Origin: Streptomyces pinistramenti
GTDB lineage: Bacteria > Actinomycetota > Actinomycetes > Streptomycetales > Streptomycetaceae
DNA: 64,000 nucleotides
Assembly (NCBI RefSeq): GCF_020564935.1
Contig: NZ_JAJCXB010000002.1
Coordinates: forward strand, 282,855-346,854
Reading direction: 5' to 3'
The notes under the pieces were generated by a model. The model did no database searches, had not been told where the DNA came from, and worked only from the letters and a program-made list of their open reading frames with translations. The translations under genes were made by a program, and so were the position numbers. Below are positions 26,657 through 35,791 of this stretch, one piece after another (position 1 is the stretch's first letter; the number at the start of each line of letters is the position of its first letter).

Positions 26657-27148
26657 GAGAACGCACCCCCGGCACCGATAACGACCCCGGCCGGACCGCC
26701 GGGCAACAATTCAAGGAAAACCCTATCACCACCTCGTCGATCCATATCGGCTGCTCAACTCCGCAAACGCGCCGTCGCATAGGCGCGAATCTCGGCGGCC
26801 GCGACCTTTCCATTGCCGGAATGTATTGCCGGAATGTGACGCACCATTGCGCGGAGATGACGCTTTCATAAGCAGGCAATATCGGCTCCACCTCAGTCCC
26901 TCCTCAACCCTCCCTGCGCGATACTCAAGAATGTGGCACGGGTCCGCCATTCCCCTGGAATTCCCGGCTCGTCCCTCCATCCGGGCAGATCCCCTGCTCC
27001 CCCCGCACCGGCGGAGTACGGACCACGGACGCCGCGGGTCACCGAGCCGCAGCCGCAGCCGCATGGCCGGACCGCGCCGGCCTGGCGGACGTACGATCCG
27101 GACCGGGCCGGAAACCGCGGCCGCACCGCAGCAGGAAAGGTTGGTCCC
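26657..27148. other. Divergent promoter region between LysR and mmuM
   Basis: No gene seen. A perfect 13-bp tandem direct repeat, ATTGCCGGAATGT twice, occupies 26812-26837. It is AT-richer than its surroundings and could be a regulator binding site. The rest is Arg/Pro-coding shadow sequence. Confidence 0.6.
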
Positions 27149-28069
27149 ATGGTCAGCGCGCTCCCGTCGTTCGCCGATGCCCTCGCCGCGGGCCCGGTGG
27201 TCCTGGACGGCGGCCTGTCCCAGCAGTTGGATTCGGCGGGGCACGATCTGAGCGATGCGCTGTGGTCGGCCCGGCTGCTCGCCGAGGATCCGGAGGCAGT
27301 GGTCCGCGCGCATCTCGCGTTCTACGAGGCGGGGGCGCAGGTCGCGATCACCTCCAGCTACCAGGCGACGTTCGAGGGCTTCGCCCGGCGCGGCATCGGC
27401 CACGACGAGGCGGCCGCGCTGCTGGCCCGGAGCGTGGAGCTGGCGCGCGAGGCGGCGCGGCGCGCCACGGCGGGCGGGGTGGCGGGGCCGCTGTTCGTCG
27501 CCGCGTCGGCAGGTCCCTACGGGGCGATGCTGGCGGACGGTTCGGAGTACCGCGGCCGCTACGGCCTGTCCGTCGCGGAGCTGGAGCGCTTCCACCGCCC
27601 GCGCCTTGAGGTGCTGGCGGCGGCGCGGCCCGATGTGCTGGCACTGGAGACGGTGCCGGACGTGGACGAGGCCCGTGCGCTGCTGCGGGCGGTCCGAGGG
27701 CTCGGCACACCGGCCTGGCTGTCGTACAGCATCGAGGGCGGCCGTACCCGCGCCGGGCAGCCGCTGGACGAGGCGTTCGCGGTGGCCGCCGACGCGGACG
27801 AGGTGATCGCGGTGGGTGTCAACTGCTGCGCCCCGCAGGACGTGGACCGTGCGGTGGAGGTGGCCGTGCGGGTCGCCGGCAAGCCGGTGGTGGTCTATCC
27901 CAACAGCGGGGAACACTGGGACGCGGCGGCGCGGGTGTGGTGCGGGACCGCGGCATTCCGCGCGGGGCGGGTCGCCGGGTGGGCGGCGGCGGGGGCCCGG
28001 CTGATCGGCGGCTGCTGCCGGGTCGGCCCGGACGCGATCGTCGGACTGGCGGCGCAGCTGCGGCGTTGA
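27149..28069 (+). CDS. mmuM: Homocysteine S-methyltransferase
   Basis: Zinc-dependent enzyme that methylates homocysteine to methionine using S-methylmethionine or SAM. The 306-residue length fits MmuM. Characteristic segments are VVLDGGLSQQLD near the N-terminus, VAITSSYQATFEGF, FVAASAGPYGA, LALETVPDVDEAR, and the zinc ligands in VNCC (C226/C227) and GGCC (C289, C290). The start ATG is preceded by GCAGGAAAGG; an upstream in-frame extension of 72 residues is Arg/Pro-rich and lacks homology. It stands alone, next to a divergent LysR gene. A strong hairpin follows the stop. Confidence 0.93.
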   Translation: MVSALPSFADALAAGPVVLDGGLSQQLDSAGHDLSDALWSARLLAEDPEAVVRAHLAFYEAGAQVAITSSYQATFEGFARRGIGHDEAAALLARSVELAREAARRATAGGVAGPLFVAASAGPYGAMLADGSEYRGRYGLSVAELERFHRPRLEVLAAARPDVLALETVPDVDEARALLRAVRGLGTPAWLSYSIEGGRTRAGQPLDEAFAVAADADEVIAVGVNCCAPQDVDRAVEVAVRVAGKPVVVYPNSGEHWDAAARVWCGTAAFRAGRVAGWAAAGARLIGGCCRVGPDAIVGLAAQLRR

Positions 28070-28097
28070 GATCCGAGGGGGCAAACACGGGCCTTGA

Positions 28098-28138
28098 CGG
28101 CGGTGGTTGCGGGCCGCGCCCGGACGCAGCCACCGCCG
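28098..28138. terminator. Hairpin between convergent mmuM and septum-formation genes
   Basis: 14-bp stem (28098-28111 with 28125-28138) with a single G-U pair and a 13-base loop. Confidence 0.8.
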
Positions 28139-28148
28139 GGCGGTCCAC

Positions 28149-28982
28149 TCAGCTCAGGGGCTTGCTGAGCTTCTTGGTGCCGGTCCTGTTGCCCATCAGG
28201 CTGCAGCTGACGGTCTTGATGCCGATCTTGTAGCCACTGACGTTGGGGAACTGGACGTAGGTGCCCTCGGCCGTGCCCGCCGGCTGCTCCGCCGCCTTGC
28301 TCTCCAGCTCGCTCTTGCAGAGGGACGCCGCCTTCTGCTTGATGGCGGAGCTGGTGGTGTAGCCGGAGTCGAGCTGGTGGGTGGAGACGACCTCGGCGTC
28401 GTGCGGACCGTTGCAGGAGGCGGAGTTGTTGTTGCCGCCGCCGTCGGCGGCCAGGTCGTAGCAGTCGCCGACCTTGAGCCGGAAGAACGGGATGGTGCCG
28501 TCGCTCGGCGAGGGCAGCGCGCCGGCCGGGTTCGTGGGCGAGGGCTCGTCGCTGGGTGCCGCGTCCTCGGTGGGGGCGGCGTCGGTCGTGGAACTCGACG
28601 CGGGCTGGGCCCGGTTGTCGTGGTCGTCGCCCCCACTGTTGGCCATCACCACGGCCACGATCACCGCGGCCACCACGACGACCCCGCCGCCGATGATCGC
28701 CGCGATGGTCTTGCCGTTGCCGTTGCCGCCGGGCGGGCCGGGCGGCTGCTGCCAGCCACCGGGTCCGCCGGGGCCGTAGCCCGCGCCACCGGCGGGCGGG
28801 CCGAAGCCACCGGGCGGCGGGCCCCCGGCCTGCGGGTAGCCGCCCGGCCCGTAACCGCCCTGTCCGTAACCGCCCTGGGCCGGTCCGCCGGTGCCGTAGC
28901 CGCCGGCGGGCGGGCCGAAGCCGCCGGAGCCGTCGTTCGGGGGCTGGTTCGGCGGCGGGGGCGGAGGAGGCGGGTAGCTCAT
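28149..28982 (-). CDS. Pro/Gly-rich membrane-anchored septum-formation-like protein
   Basis: 277 residues. The first 95 are a Pro/Gly/Tyr-rich disordered cytoplasmic tail (MSYPPPPPPPPNQ, then repeated GGYGxGG units). One transmembrane helix follows (TIAAIIGGGVVVVAAVIVAVV), then a Ser/Thr/Pro/Asp linker and an extracytoplasmic domain with a FRLKVGDCYDL start, NNSASCNGPHDAEVV, and paired cysteines (LCKSEL and VSCSLMG). This arrangement matches the actinobacterial septum-formation (DUF4190/septum) type. Start chosen at MSYPPPP; upstream in-frame codons are atypical. Function in cell division is inferred from the family name only. Confidence 0.75.
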   Translation of the reverse strand: MSYPPPPPPPPNQPPNDGSGGFGPPAGGYGTGGPAQGGYGQGGYGPGGYPQAGGPPPGGFGPPAGGAGYGPGGPGGWQQPPGPPGGNGNGKTIAAIIGGGVVVVAAVIVAVVMANSGGDDHDNRAQPASSSTTDAAPTEDAAPSDEPSPTNPAGALPSPSDGTIPFFRLKVGDCYDLAADGGGNNNSASCNGPHDAEVVSTHQLDSGYTTSSAIKQKAASLCKSELESKAAEQPAGTAEGTYVQFPNVSGYKIGIKTVSCSLMGNRTGTKKLSKPLS

Positions 28983-29119
28983 GGCAGAAATGATCGCTTC
29001 TTTGCGGGGTCTTGGGAAAGTCCGTGACCGAGCTGGTACATACAACGGCTGAAATGTCCGGCGATTGGGCACGGTTGGCCACAGCCGTCCGTTCCCACCC
29101 TACGGCCCGGAGGTTTCCC

Positions 29120-30115
29120 GTGTTCATCGACCTGCCCCTGGACGAACTGCGCGGCTACCGCCCGCCGCTGCCCGAACCCGCCGGATTCGACGCGTTCTGG
29201 CAGCGCACCCTGGAAGAGGCACGCGCGCACGCCCTCGACCCCCGCTTCGCCGCGGCGGATGCCGGGCTGCCCGTGCTGCACGCCTGTGACGTGGAGTTCT
29301 CCGGCTTCGGCGGCCACCGGATCCGCGGCTGGTTCCTGGCACCGCGGCAGGCGGACGGGCCGCTTCCGTGCGTGGTGCAGTACCTCGGCTACGGCGGCGG
29401 CCGGCAGCAGCTGCACGACTGGCTGCTGTGGCCGTGCGCCGGATACGCGACGCTGGTGATGGACACCCGGGGGCAGAGCGGCCCCAACCGCCCCGGGGAC
29501 ACCCCCGATCCGGTCGCCTCCCCGAATCCGGGTGTGCCCGGCAAGATGACCCAGGGGCTGCTGGATCCCGACGCCTATTACTTCCGCCGGCTGTTCACCG
29601 ACGCGGTCCGCGCGGTGGAGGCGGCGCGCGCCCATGACGCGGTGGACGCGGGCCGGATCGTGGTCGCGGGCGGCAGCCAGGGCGGCGCGTGTGCGCTGGC
29701 GGTGGCGGGACTGGTGCCGGATCTCGCCGCCGCCCTGATCGATGTGCCGTTCCTGTCCGACATCCGGCGCGCACTCGACCTCACCGACGCCGGCCCGTAC
29801 GGCGAACTGGTCCACTACTTCGCGGGCGAGCGCGGCCGCATCGACCACGCCCTGGCGACGCTCGACCATTTCGACGGGCTGAACTTCGCCGCCCGCGCGC
29901 AGGCCCCCGCGCTCTTCGGCACCGCGCTGCGGGACGCCATCACCCCGCCGTCCACCGGCTTCGCCGCGTACCACCACTACGCGGGCGAGAAGGAGCAGCG
30001 GGTGTGGCGGTTCAACGGGCACGAGGGCGGCGGCGGGCACCAGCGGGAGGAGCAGATCGGCTTCCTGCGCCGCCTGTTCGGCCGGGCCGCCGCCGGGGAA
30101 GCCGCCGACGGCTGA
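29120..30115 (+). CDS. Acetylxylan esterase / cephalosporin-C deacetylase family hydrolase
   Basis: Carbohydrate-esterase family 7 alpha/beta hydrolase of 331 residues. The family motif set is present: RGQSG (in MDTRGQSGPN), the nucleophile elbow GGSQGG (in VVAGGSQGGACAL), and a C-terminal His-containing GHEGG; Asp in the DVPFLSD stretch and the later acidic residues complete the triad region. The start is a GTG with GGAGG seven bases upstream (VFIDLPLDELRGYRPPLP is the usual family N-terminus); earlier in-frame codons are not conserved. There is no signal peptide, so it acts on imported acetylated oligosaccharides or other esters. The next gene is xylulokinase. Confidence 0.9.
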   Translation: MFIDLPLDELRGYRPPLPEPAGFDAFWQRTLEEARAHALDPRFAAADAGLPVLHACDVEFSGFGGHRIRGWFLAPRQADGPLPCVVQYLGYGGGRQQLHDWLLWPCAGYATLVMDTRGQSGPNRPGDTPDPVASPNPGVPGKMTQGLLDPDAYYFRRLFTDAVRAVEAARAHDAVDAGRIVVAGGSQGGACALAVAGLVPDLAAALIDVPFLSDIRRALDLTDAGPYGELVHYFAGERGRIDHALATLDHFDGLNFAARAQAPALFGTALRDAITPPSTGFAAYHHYAGEKEQRVWRFNGHEGGGGHQREEQIGFLRRLFGRAAAGEAADG

Positions 30116-30302
30116 CCCCGTCGGACCCCGCGCGCCGGGCCTTCCGCATTTTCCGCAGGGCCGAACTACTATGCGGCAGCGCACCGTGGAGCCTCCCGGG
30201 AGCGCCGTCGGCATCCGGTCGCCGGCCCGAGCCGGGCCCGGCTCCGACACCACCCCAGGAACGAAGGCCCGGGGCACCGGCCGGGCAGAGGGAGAGAGCG
30301 CG

Positions 30303-31733
30303 ATGGGCGCACAGTCGGCGGGACCGCTCGTCGTCGGCGTGGACAGCTCGACCCAGTCCACCAAGACACTGGTCGTGGACGCGGCGACCGGCGTGGTCGT
30401 CGCCCGCGGGCAGGCGCCGCACACGGTCAGCGGCGGTGACGGCAAGGAGAGCGACCCCGCGCAGTGGTGGCGGGCGCTGGGCGAGGCGCTGCGGCAGTGC
30501 GGCGCCGCGGCACGGCAGGCCACCGCGCTGTCCGTCGCCGGGCAGCAGCACGGCCTGGTCACGCTGGATGCCGCGGGCGCTCCGGTGCGTCCCGCCCTGC
30601 TCTGGAACGACGTCCGGCCGGCGCCGCAGAGCGCGCGGCTGATCGAAGAGCTGGGCGGCGCGAAGGCGTGGGCCGAGCGGGTCGGGAGCGTGCCTGCGCC
30701 CGCGTTCACGGTGGCCAAGTGGGCCTGGCTGCGGGCCAACGAGCCGGCCGCTGCCGCCGCGACGAGGGCGGTGCGGCTGCCGCACGACTACCTCACCGAG
30801 CGGCTCACCGGCGAGGCCGTCACGGACCGCGGCGACGCGTCCGGCACCGGCTGGTGGGCGTCGTCGACCGAGTCCTACGACACCGCGATCCTCGACCACG
30901 TCGGTCTTGACCCCGCGGCGCTGGCGCGCGTGGCCCTCCCTGGCGAGGCGGCGGGCACCGTCCGTGCCGATGATCTGCCGCTGCCCCGCGGCGCGTTGGT
31001 GGCGGCCGGCACCGGCGACAACATGGCGGCCGCCCTCGGCCTCGGGCTGCGCCCGGGTCAGCCGGTGCTGAGCCTGGGCACCTCGGGGACGGTGTACGCG
31101 GTTTCCGGGCGCCGCCCCGTGGATCCGTCCGGTACGGTCGCCGGTTTCGCCGATGCCCGTGGCGACTGGCTGCCGCTCGCCTGCACCCTCAACTGCACTC
31201 TCGCCGTGGACCGGATCGCCGCGCTCCTGGGCCGGGACCGCGAGGCCGTCGAGCCCGGTGGCGAGGCGGTGGTCCTGCCGTTCCTCGACGGTGAGCGCAC
31301 CCCGAACCTGCCAGGCGCCTCGGGCCTGGTGCACGGTCTGCGGCACGACACCACGGCCGGGCAGCTGCTTCAAGCGGCGTACGACGGCGCGGTGTTCGCG
31401 CTGCTGAAGGCGCTGGACCAGGTGCTGGACGGGGACGCGGCGGACGACACGCCGCTGCTGCTGATCGGCGGCGGCGCGCAGGGCAGGGCCTGGCGGGAGA
31501 CCGTGCGGCGGCTGTCCGGCCGGCCGGTCGCGGTGCCCGACGCACAGGAGCTGGTCGCTCTCGGCGCCGCGGCACAGGCGGCGGGGCTGCTGCTGGGCGA
31601 GGATCCGGCGGCGGTGGCGCGCCGTTGGGAGACGGCCCGCGGCGCACGGTACGCGGCGCGGGAGCGGGACGCGGCCGCCTGGGAACGGCTGGCCGGCACG
31701 CTGGCGGACGGGGACGCACTGCTGCGCAGGTGA
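30303..31733 (+). CDS. xylB: Xylulokinase
   Basis: FGGY-family kinase of 476 residues that phosphorylates D-xylulose to xylulose 5-phosphate. Conserved segments: GVDSSTQSTKTLVVD at the N-terminus, SVAGQQHGLVTLD, ALLWNDVRPAPQ, TVAKWAWLRANEP, DASGTGWW, AAGTGDNMAAALG and SLGTSGTVYAV in the ATP-binding half, and LLLIGGGAQGRAWRE near the C-terminus. The start ATG has GGGAGAG upstream. It lies 190 bases after the CE7 esterase on the same strand. Xylose isomerase (xylA) is not in the window. Together with the esterase it suggests use of acetylated xylo-sugars. Confidence 0.93.
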   Translation: MGAQSAGPLVVGVDSSTQSTKTLVVDAATGVVVARGQAPHTVSGGDGKESDPAQWWRALGEALRQCGAAARQATALSVAGQQHGLVTLDAAGAPVRPALLWNDVRPAPQSARLIEELGGAKAWAERVGSVPAPAFTVAKWAWLRANEPAAAAATRAVRLPHDYLTERLTGEAVTDRGDASGTGWWASSTESYDTAILDHVGLDPAALARVALPGEAAGTVRADDLPLPRGALVAAGTGDNMAAALGLGLRPGQPVLSLGTSGTVYAVSGRRPVDPSGTVAGFADARGDWLPLACTLNCTLAVDRIAALLGRDREAVEPGGEAVVLPFLDGERTPNLPGASGLVHGLRHDTTAGQLLQAAYDGAVFALLKALDQVLDGDAADDTPLLLIGGGAQGRAWRETVRRLSGRPVAVPDAQELVALGAAAQAAGLLLGEDPAAVARRWETARGARYAARERDAAAWERLAGTLADGDALLRR

Positions 31734-32021
31734 GGGGCCGCCGCACCCGGCGCCCCGGGGTACATGCCCCTCATCTGCCGCCTGGGGCGGGCGCTGACGC
31801 CCCGTACGGGGGCGCCTGCCCGCCCCGCGACCCACCCGCCCCGCTACGGCATCCGAGTGATCTCATGTCACTTTTCTGACGCTTCTGACCTGCGAAATTC
31901 CTTCTTTGGTCGGGCCATTGACGGATCGGCCACACCCTTGGCAGGGGACGCGCCGTTGCGCATCATGAACACAGGCCGCACATGTCATGTACGCGCCCCC
32001 TCGGCCCTGTCAGGAGTCCGC

Positions 32022-32645
32022 ATGGAACCCGACCGCCAGCACCCGGCCCGCCGGCGACTGCTCACCGGCGCCGCCGCACTCGCCGCTGCCGCCGCACTCA
32101 CCCCGCTCGCCGCCACCTCCGCCCGCGCCACGTCCGGCACCCGCACCCCGCGCGCCACGGCATATCCCCCCACTCACTGGAACCCCGCCAACGCCGCCAA
32201 CTACACGGCCGCCGACCGCCCGACGGAGTACCCGGTCGACATGGTCGTGGTGCACGTGACGCAGGAGACGTACGCCGACACCATCAAGCTCTTCCAGGAT
32301 CCGACCCACAAGGCGACCGCCCACTACGTCGTCCGGTCGTCCGACGGCTACCTCGCCTCGTGCGTACGCGAACACGACGTCGCCTGGCACGCCGGCAACT
32401 GGGACTACAACACCCGCAGCATCGGCATCGAGCACGAAGGCTGGGTGGACGATCCCGCCTGGTTCACCGACGCGCTGTACCAGCATTCCGCCCGGCTGAC
32501 CGCGGCCGTCTGCGACCGCTACGGCATCCCCAAGGACCGCACCCACATCATCGGCCACGTCGAAGTGCCCGGCACCGACCACACCGACCCGGGCCAGTAC
32601 TGGGACTGGGCGCGCTACATGCAACTGGTCACCGGCGCATCCTGA
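32022..32645 (+). CDS. Secreted N-acetylmuramoyl-L-alanine amidase
   Basis: Amidase_2/PGRP-type zinc amidase of 207 residues that cleaves between MurNAc and L-Ala. A twin-arginine-like signal (RRRLLTG, then an Ala-rich core ending SARA) predicts export. The zinc and catalytic features are MVVVHVTQE, HYVVRSSDGYLAS, DVAWHAGNWDYN and IGHVEVPGTDHTDPGQYWDW, with the usual His, His and Asp/Cys-replacement positions. The ATG at 32022 is supported by AGGAG. There is no cell-wall-binding domain. It is monocistronic, with a strong hairpin after the stop. Confidence 0.92.
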   Translation: MEPDRQHPARRRLLTGAAALAAAAALTPLAATSARATSGTRTPRATAYPPTHWNPANAANYTAADRPTEYPVDMVVVHVTQETYADTIKLFQDPTHKATAHYVVRSSDGYLASCVREHDVAWHAGNWDYNTRSIGIEHEGWVDDPAWFTDALYQHSARLTAAVCDRYGIPKDRTHIIGHVEVPGTDHTDPGQYWDWARYMQLVTGAS

Positions 32646-32664
32646 CGCACCACCCGTACCACCG

Positions 32665-32695
32665 CACCCGGCCGCCGGCGCGCGGCGGCCGGGTG
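32665..32695. terminator. Hairpin terminator after the amidase
   Basis: Perfect 12-bp stem CACCCGGCCGCC (32665-32676) with its complement at 32684-32695; 7-base loop. Confidence 0.85.
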
Positions 32696-32756
32696 ACGCG
32701 GCGGCCGTTCACCACTTCTACGGATTCACGACATCCCCGGTCCATAGTGAACTTCC

Positions 32757-34037
32757 ATGACACATGGGACAGTTGGCATGACCTCAGGGGGCATCGTGAG
32801 ACGGCGATACGGACAGATCCGGGCGGCGCTGACGGTAGTGGTGGCATGGGGCGTGCTGGCCGGGGCCGGAGCAGCCGAGGGCGCGCGGGCCACCGCCGCA
32901 CCCGGCGCGCTCCACCGGTCACCGGCCGTCCGGCTGGCACCCGGCGTGCAGTACACCGCATTCCGCACGACGACACCCCGCGGGGTCGCGCACGGCCATC
33001 TGCTGACGGTGGACCTGGGCGCGCCGCAGGTATCGGTGGACCTGCTGTACCCGGGGGCGGTCGGCGCACGGGCCGCGGTGTCCCGGCTGGCCGCCGGGCG
33101 CCGGGCGGTCGGCGCCGTCAACGGCGACTTCTTCCACATCACCGAGACCCAGCACCCCGGCGTCGAGCCCACCGGCGCCCCGGACGGCCCGGCGGTCTCC
33201 TCCGGACGGCCCCTGAAGGCCGCGGTGCCCGACGGGCAGCGCTTCGGCCCCGCGCTGCCGCCCGGCACGACCACCGAGGACGTGCTCGGCGTCGGCCGCG
33301 ACCGGCGGGCGCGCCTCGACCGGCTCTCCCTGCGCGGCGCCGTACTGACCGGCCGCCGCACGCTGCCGCTGCGCGGGCTCAACCAGTACGCGCTGCCGGT
33401 CAACGGCATCGGCGCGTACACCTCCCGCTGGGGCACGACCTCCCGGGTGCGCGCCACCTGCGGCACCGACACCGACCGCGCCGCGCCGTGCAGCGCCTCG
33501 ACGTACGAGGTCACGGTCCGCCGCGGCCGGGTGCGCACGGCGGCACGACTGCCGGGCAGTGGCGCCATCGCGCCGGGGAGCATGGTGCTGGTCGGCCGGG
33601 AAGAGGGGGCGCGCCGGCTGCGCGCGCTGCGGCCGGGCGATCCGGTGCGCGTCCGCCACCGCCTCGTCGGCCGGGGCGGCTCGCCGCTGCGGTTCGCGGT
33701 CGGCGGCTTCCCCGTGCTGCGGGACACCCGCCCGGTGCCGGGCCTGGACACGACTACCCGTGCGGTGCGGACGGGCGCGGGCATCGGGCACGGCGGCCGC
33801 CGGCTCTACCTGCTGTCCCTGGACGGCGCTCCGGGCGAACCGGGGCTGACGGTCGCCGAACTGGCCGATGTGCTGGGCAGGTTGGGGGCGCGGGACGGCG
33901 TGGATCTGGACGGCGGCGGCTCATCGACCCTGGTCACCCGCGCATCGGGCAGCGCGGACACCGTCGTCCGCAACCATCCGTCGGGTGGCGCCGAGCGGCC
34001 GGTGGCGAACGCGGTCGGGGTCTTCTCGGCCGGCTGA
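32757..34037 (+). CDS. Secreted phosphodiester glycosidase (NAGPA/DUF2233) family protein
   Basis: Exported protein of about 410-426 residues in the NAGPA family (GlcNAc-1-phosphodiester alpha-N-acetylglucosaminidase-like). A hydrophobic signal (AALTVVVAWGVLAGAGAAEG) is followed by a mature domain. Family motifs include VGAVNGDFFHI, the NQYALPVNGIGAYTSRWG segment, and a C-terminal GVDLDGGGSSTLV. The start is uncertain: three in-frame candidates are the ATG at 32757, the ATG at 32778 and a GTG at 32796 preceded by AGGGGGC; the last gives the most natural signal peptide. Related bacterial proteins trim exopolysaccharide or sporulation-associated sugars; substrate here unknown. Confidence 0.87.
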   Translation: MTHGTVGMTSGGIVRRRYGQIRAALTVVVAWGVLAGAGAAEGARATAAPGALHRSPAVRLAPGVQYTAFRTTTPRGVAHGHLLTVDLGAPQVSVDLLYPGAVGARAAVSRLAAGRRAVGAVNGDFFHITETQHPGVEPTGAPDGPAVSSGRPLKAAVPDGQRFGPALPPGTTTEDVLGVGRDRRARLDRLSLRGAVLTGRRTLPLRGLNQYALPVNGIGAYTSRWGTTSRVRATCGTDTDRAAPCSASTYEVTVRRGRVRTAARLPGSGAIAPGSMVLVGREEGARRLRALRPGDPVRVRHRLVGRGGSPLRFAVGGFPVLRDTRPVPGLDTTTRAVRTGAGIGHGGRRLYLLSLDGAPGEPGLTVAELADVLGRLGARDGVDLDGGGSSTLVTRASGSADTVVRNHPSGGAERPVANAVGVFSAG

Positions 34038-34092
34038 ACGGCCGCGCCGCCCGGGAGGCCGCGGGCGGCGGTGCGGCGGCGCGCCGCCGTCG

Positions 34093-34287
34093 TCACGGAC
34101 GCAGGCCGCTGACGACGTCCGCCGCTCCGGCCAGGCCGTGATGGATGTCCGGGGCGAGACTGCTGCCCGCCAGGTAGAAGCCGAGCAGGCCGCACACGAT
34201 GGCGTGCGAAAGCTTGAGTTTTCCGCTGCGCAGAAAGATCGCCGTCAGGATCAGCAGCAGCAGGATGACCGAGATCGAAATAGCCAT
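34093..34287 (-). CDS. Small membrane protein (64 aa)
   Basis: A 64-residue protein with an N-terminal helix ISVILLLLILTAIFLRSG, a short basic loop (KLKLSHA) and a second helix (IVCGLLGFYLAGSSLAP), ending in DIHHGLAGAADVVSGLRP. A GGAGG ribosome-binding site lies seven bases upstream of the ATG at 34287. The layout resembles small Streptomyces proteins found singly on the chromosome, sometimes as plasmid-derived transfer-gene companions. No function known; coding is likely because of the ribosome-binding site and two clean helices. Confidence 0.78.
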   Translation of the reverse strand: MAISISVILLLLILTAIFLRSGKLKLSHAIVCGLLGFYLAGSSLAPDIHHGLAGAADVVSGLRP

Positions 34288-34563
34288 GGGACACCTCCTG
34301 GACCGCCGCCCGAACGGACGGCTACGAGTGGCCAGTTTGGCGCATTTCGGCATATATCAGCCTCGTCACCAGGTGCGCCGTTCAGGTGATCACTACGGGT
34401 CACGCCCCTCGACCCGCCCCCGGCGCCCCGACACCACGGGCAGCAGTGTGGCGTGGATCACGTCACCTTGGGCAACGAGTCTTCGCCATCCGTCGTCTTA
34501 GCGGCCGACGGCGCCGATACTCCCCCGCCTCGACGCACCGCTCCCGCTGACGAAAGCACCACC

Positions 34564-35766
34564 ATGAGCCAGACCCCGTGCCCCAGCCGCCTCCGGCCCA
34601 CCGGGCTCCGGCACGCCGTTCTCACGCTGCTTCCGGTGCTCGGCCTCGGCGCGCTGACCGCCTGCGGCTCCGCCGCCGCGTCCCCCGCCAAGGGCGACCC
34701 GGTACGCGTGACGCTGGGCGCGGCGAGCGGCACCCGTACCGTGCAGGCGGGCGACCGGCTCACGGTGACGGCGTCCGGCGGGGTGCTGACGAAGGTGACG
34801 GTCACCGATCCGGAGGGCCGGCAGCTGGCGGGCGGGCTCGGGGACGGCGGGACGGTCTGGACCTCGGGGGCCAAGGCGGCGCCCGACACCAAATACTCGG
34901 TCCTCGCGCGGACCAGGAATCCGCAGGGCGGCACCGGCGAGGCCAAGGAATCGGTGACCACGGGCAAGGCCGGCAAGTTCAACAAGCTGACGCTGCGACC
35001 CGGCTCGCAGGGCGCCGTCACCGGCGTCGCCCAGCCCGTCTCGGTCACCTTCGACTTCCCGGTGACCGACCGTGCGGAGGTGGAGAAGCACCTGAAGGTG
35101 ACCACCGACAACCACACCACCGGGTCGTGGGGCTGGGTGCGCACCGCATCGGGCAAGGACCGGATCGACTGGCGCCCCAAGGACTACTGGAAGCCCGGCA
35201 CCCGGGTCGGGCTGCAGACCGGCCTCGACGGGGTGGACTCCGGCGGCGGCCGCTACTTCGCCAAGGACCACGACCTGCACTTCACGATCGGCCGCAGCCG
35301 GGTCGTCAAGGTCGATCTCGACAGCGGGCGGCTGACGTTCGTCGAGGACGGCAAGGCCGTCAAGCGGTTCCCGGTCACCACCGGCGCGGACGGCACGAAG
35401 CAGCCGCGGACCGGCGTCTTCCCGCTGACCGGCCGCGACGTCTCGGCCGCCGGTCCTTCCGGGCCCGTACTGCCGGGCGCCGCCTGCCACCGCGCGCCGG
35501 ACGGCGCGGCCCGGCCCGCGCCGTCCGGGAGACCCGCGTCCGCGGCACCCGGGGACGTACCGCACCGGGTCCGGGCCGGCGCAGGCTGCATCGGGGTCTC
35601 ACAGGAGGCCGCCGACTGGCTGCGCGCCCGGCTGGCACCGGGTGACCCCTTCGAGATCTCCGGTTCATCCGCGGGAGGGAGTGCCGACACCGACCACCGG
35701 ACCCCAGACTGGACGATCGACTGGTCGCGATGGCAGCGCCTGAGCGCCCTGGCGTCGACCAACTGA
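34564..35766 (+). CDS. Lipoprotein with Ig-like and L,D-transpeptidase (YkuD) domains
   Basis: About 400 residues from the ATG at 34564 (SQTPCPSRLRP). A signal peptide ends in a lipobox LGALTAC, giving a membrane-anchored lipoprotein. Two Ig-like domains follow (about 45-135 and 140-235), of the kind seen in Mycobacterium Ldt proteins. The C-terminal catalytic region begins as usual (VVKVDLDSGRLTFVEDGKAVKRF and RTGVFPLTG), but the segment that should carry the SHGC motif reads AGAGCIGVSQEAADWL. The Cys is kept, SHG is not, and the preceding 45 residues (HRAPDGAARPAPSGRP) are atypical. It may be a divergent or inactive paralogue. It is followed 25 bases later by lysX. Confidence 0.85.
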   Translation: MSQTPCPSRLRPTGLRHAVLTLLPVLGLGALTACGSAAASPAKGDPVRVTLGAASGTRTVQAGDRLTVTASGGVLTKVTVTDPEGRQLAGGLGDGGTVWTSGAKAAPDTKYSVLARTRNPQGGTGEAKESVTTGKAGKFNKLTLRPGSQGAVTGVAQPVSVTFDFPVTDRAEVEKHLKVTTDNHTTGSWGWVRTASGKDRIDWRPKDYWKPGTRVGLQTGLDGVDSGGGRYFAKDHDLHFTIGRSRVVKVDLDSGRLTFVEDGKAVKRFPVTTGADGTKQPRTGVFPLTGRDVSAAGPSGPVLPGAACHRAPDGAARPAPSGRPASAAPGDVPHRVRAGAGCIGVSQEAADWLRARLAPGDPFEISGSSAGGSADTDHRTPDWTIDWSRWQRLSALASTN

Positions 35767-35791
35767 CCTCTTCAGAGCCTAATGTGACGGA

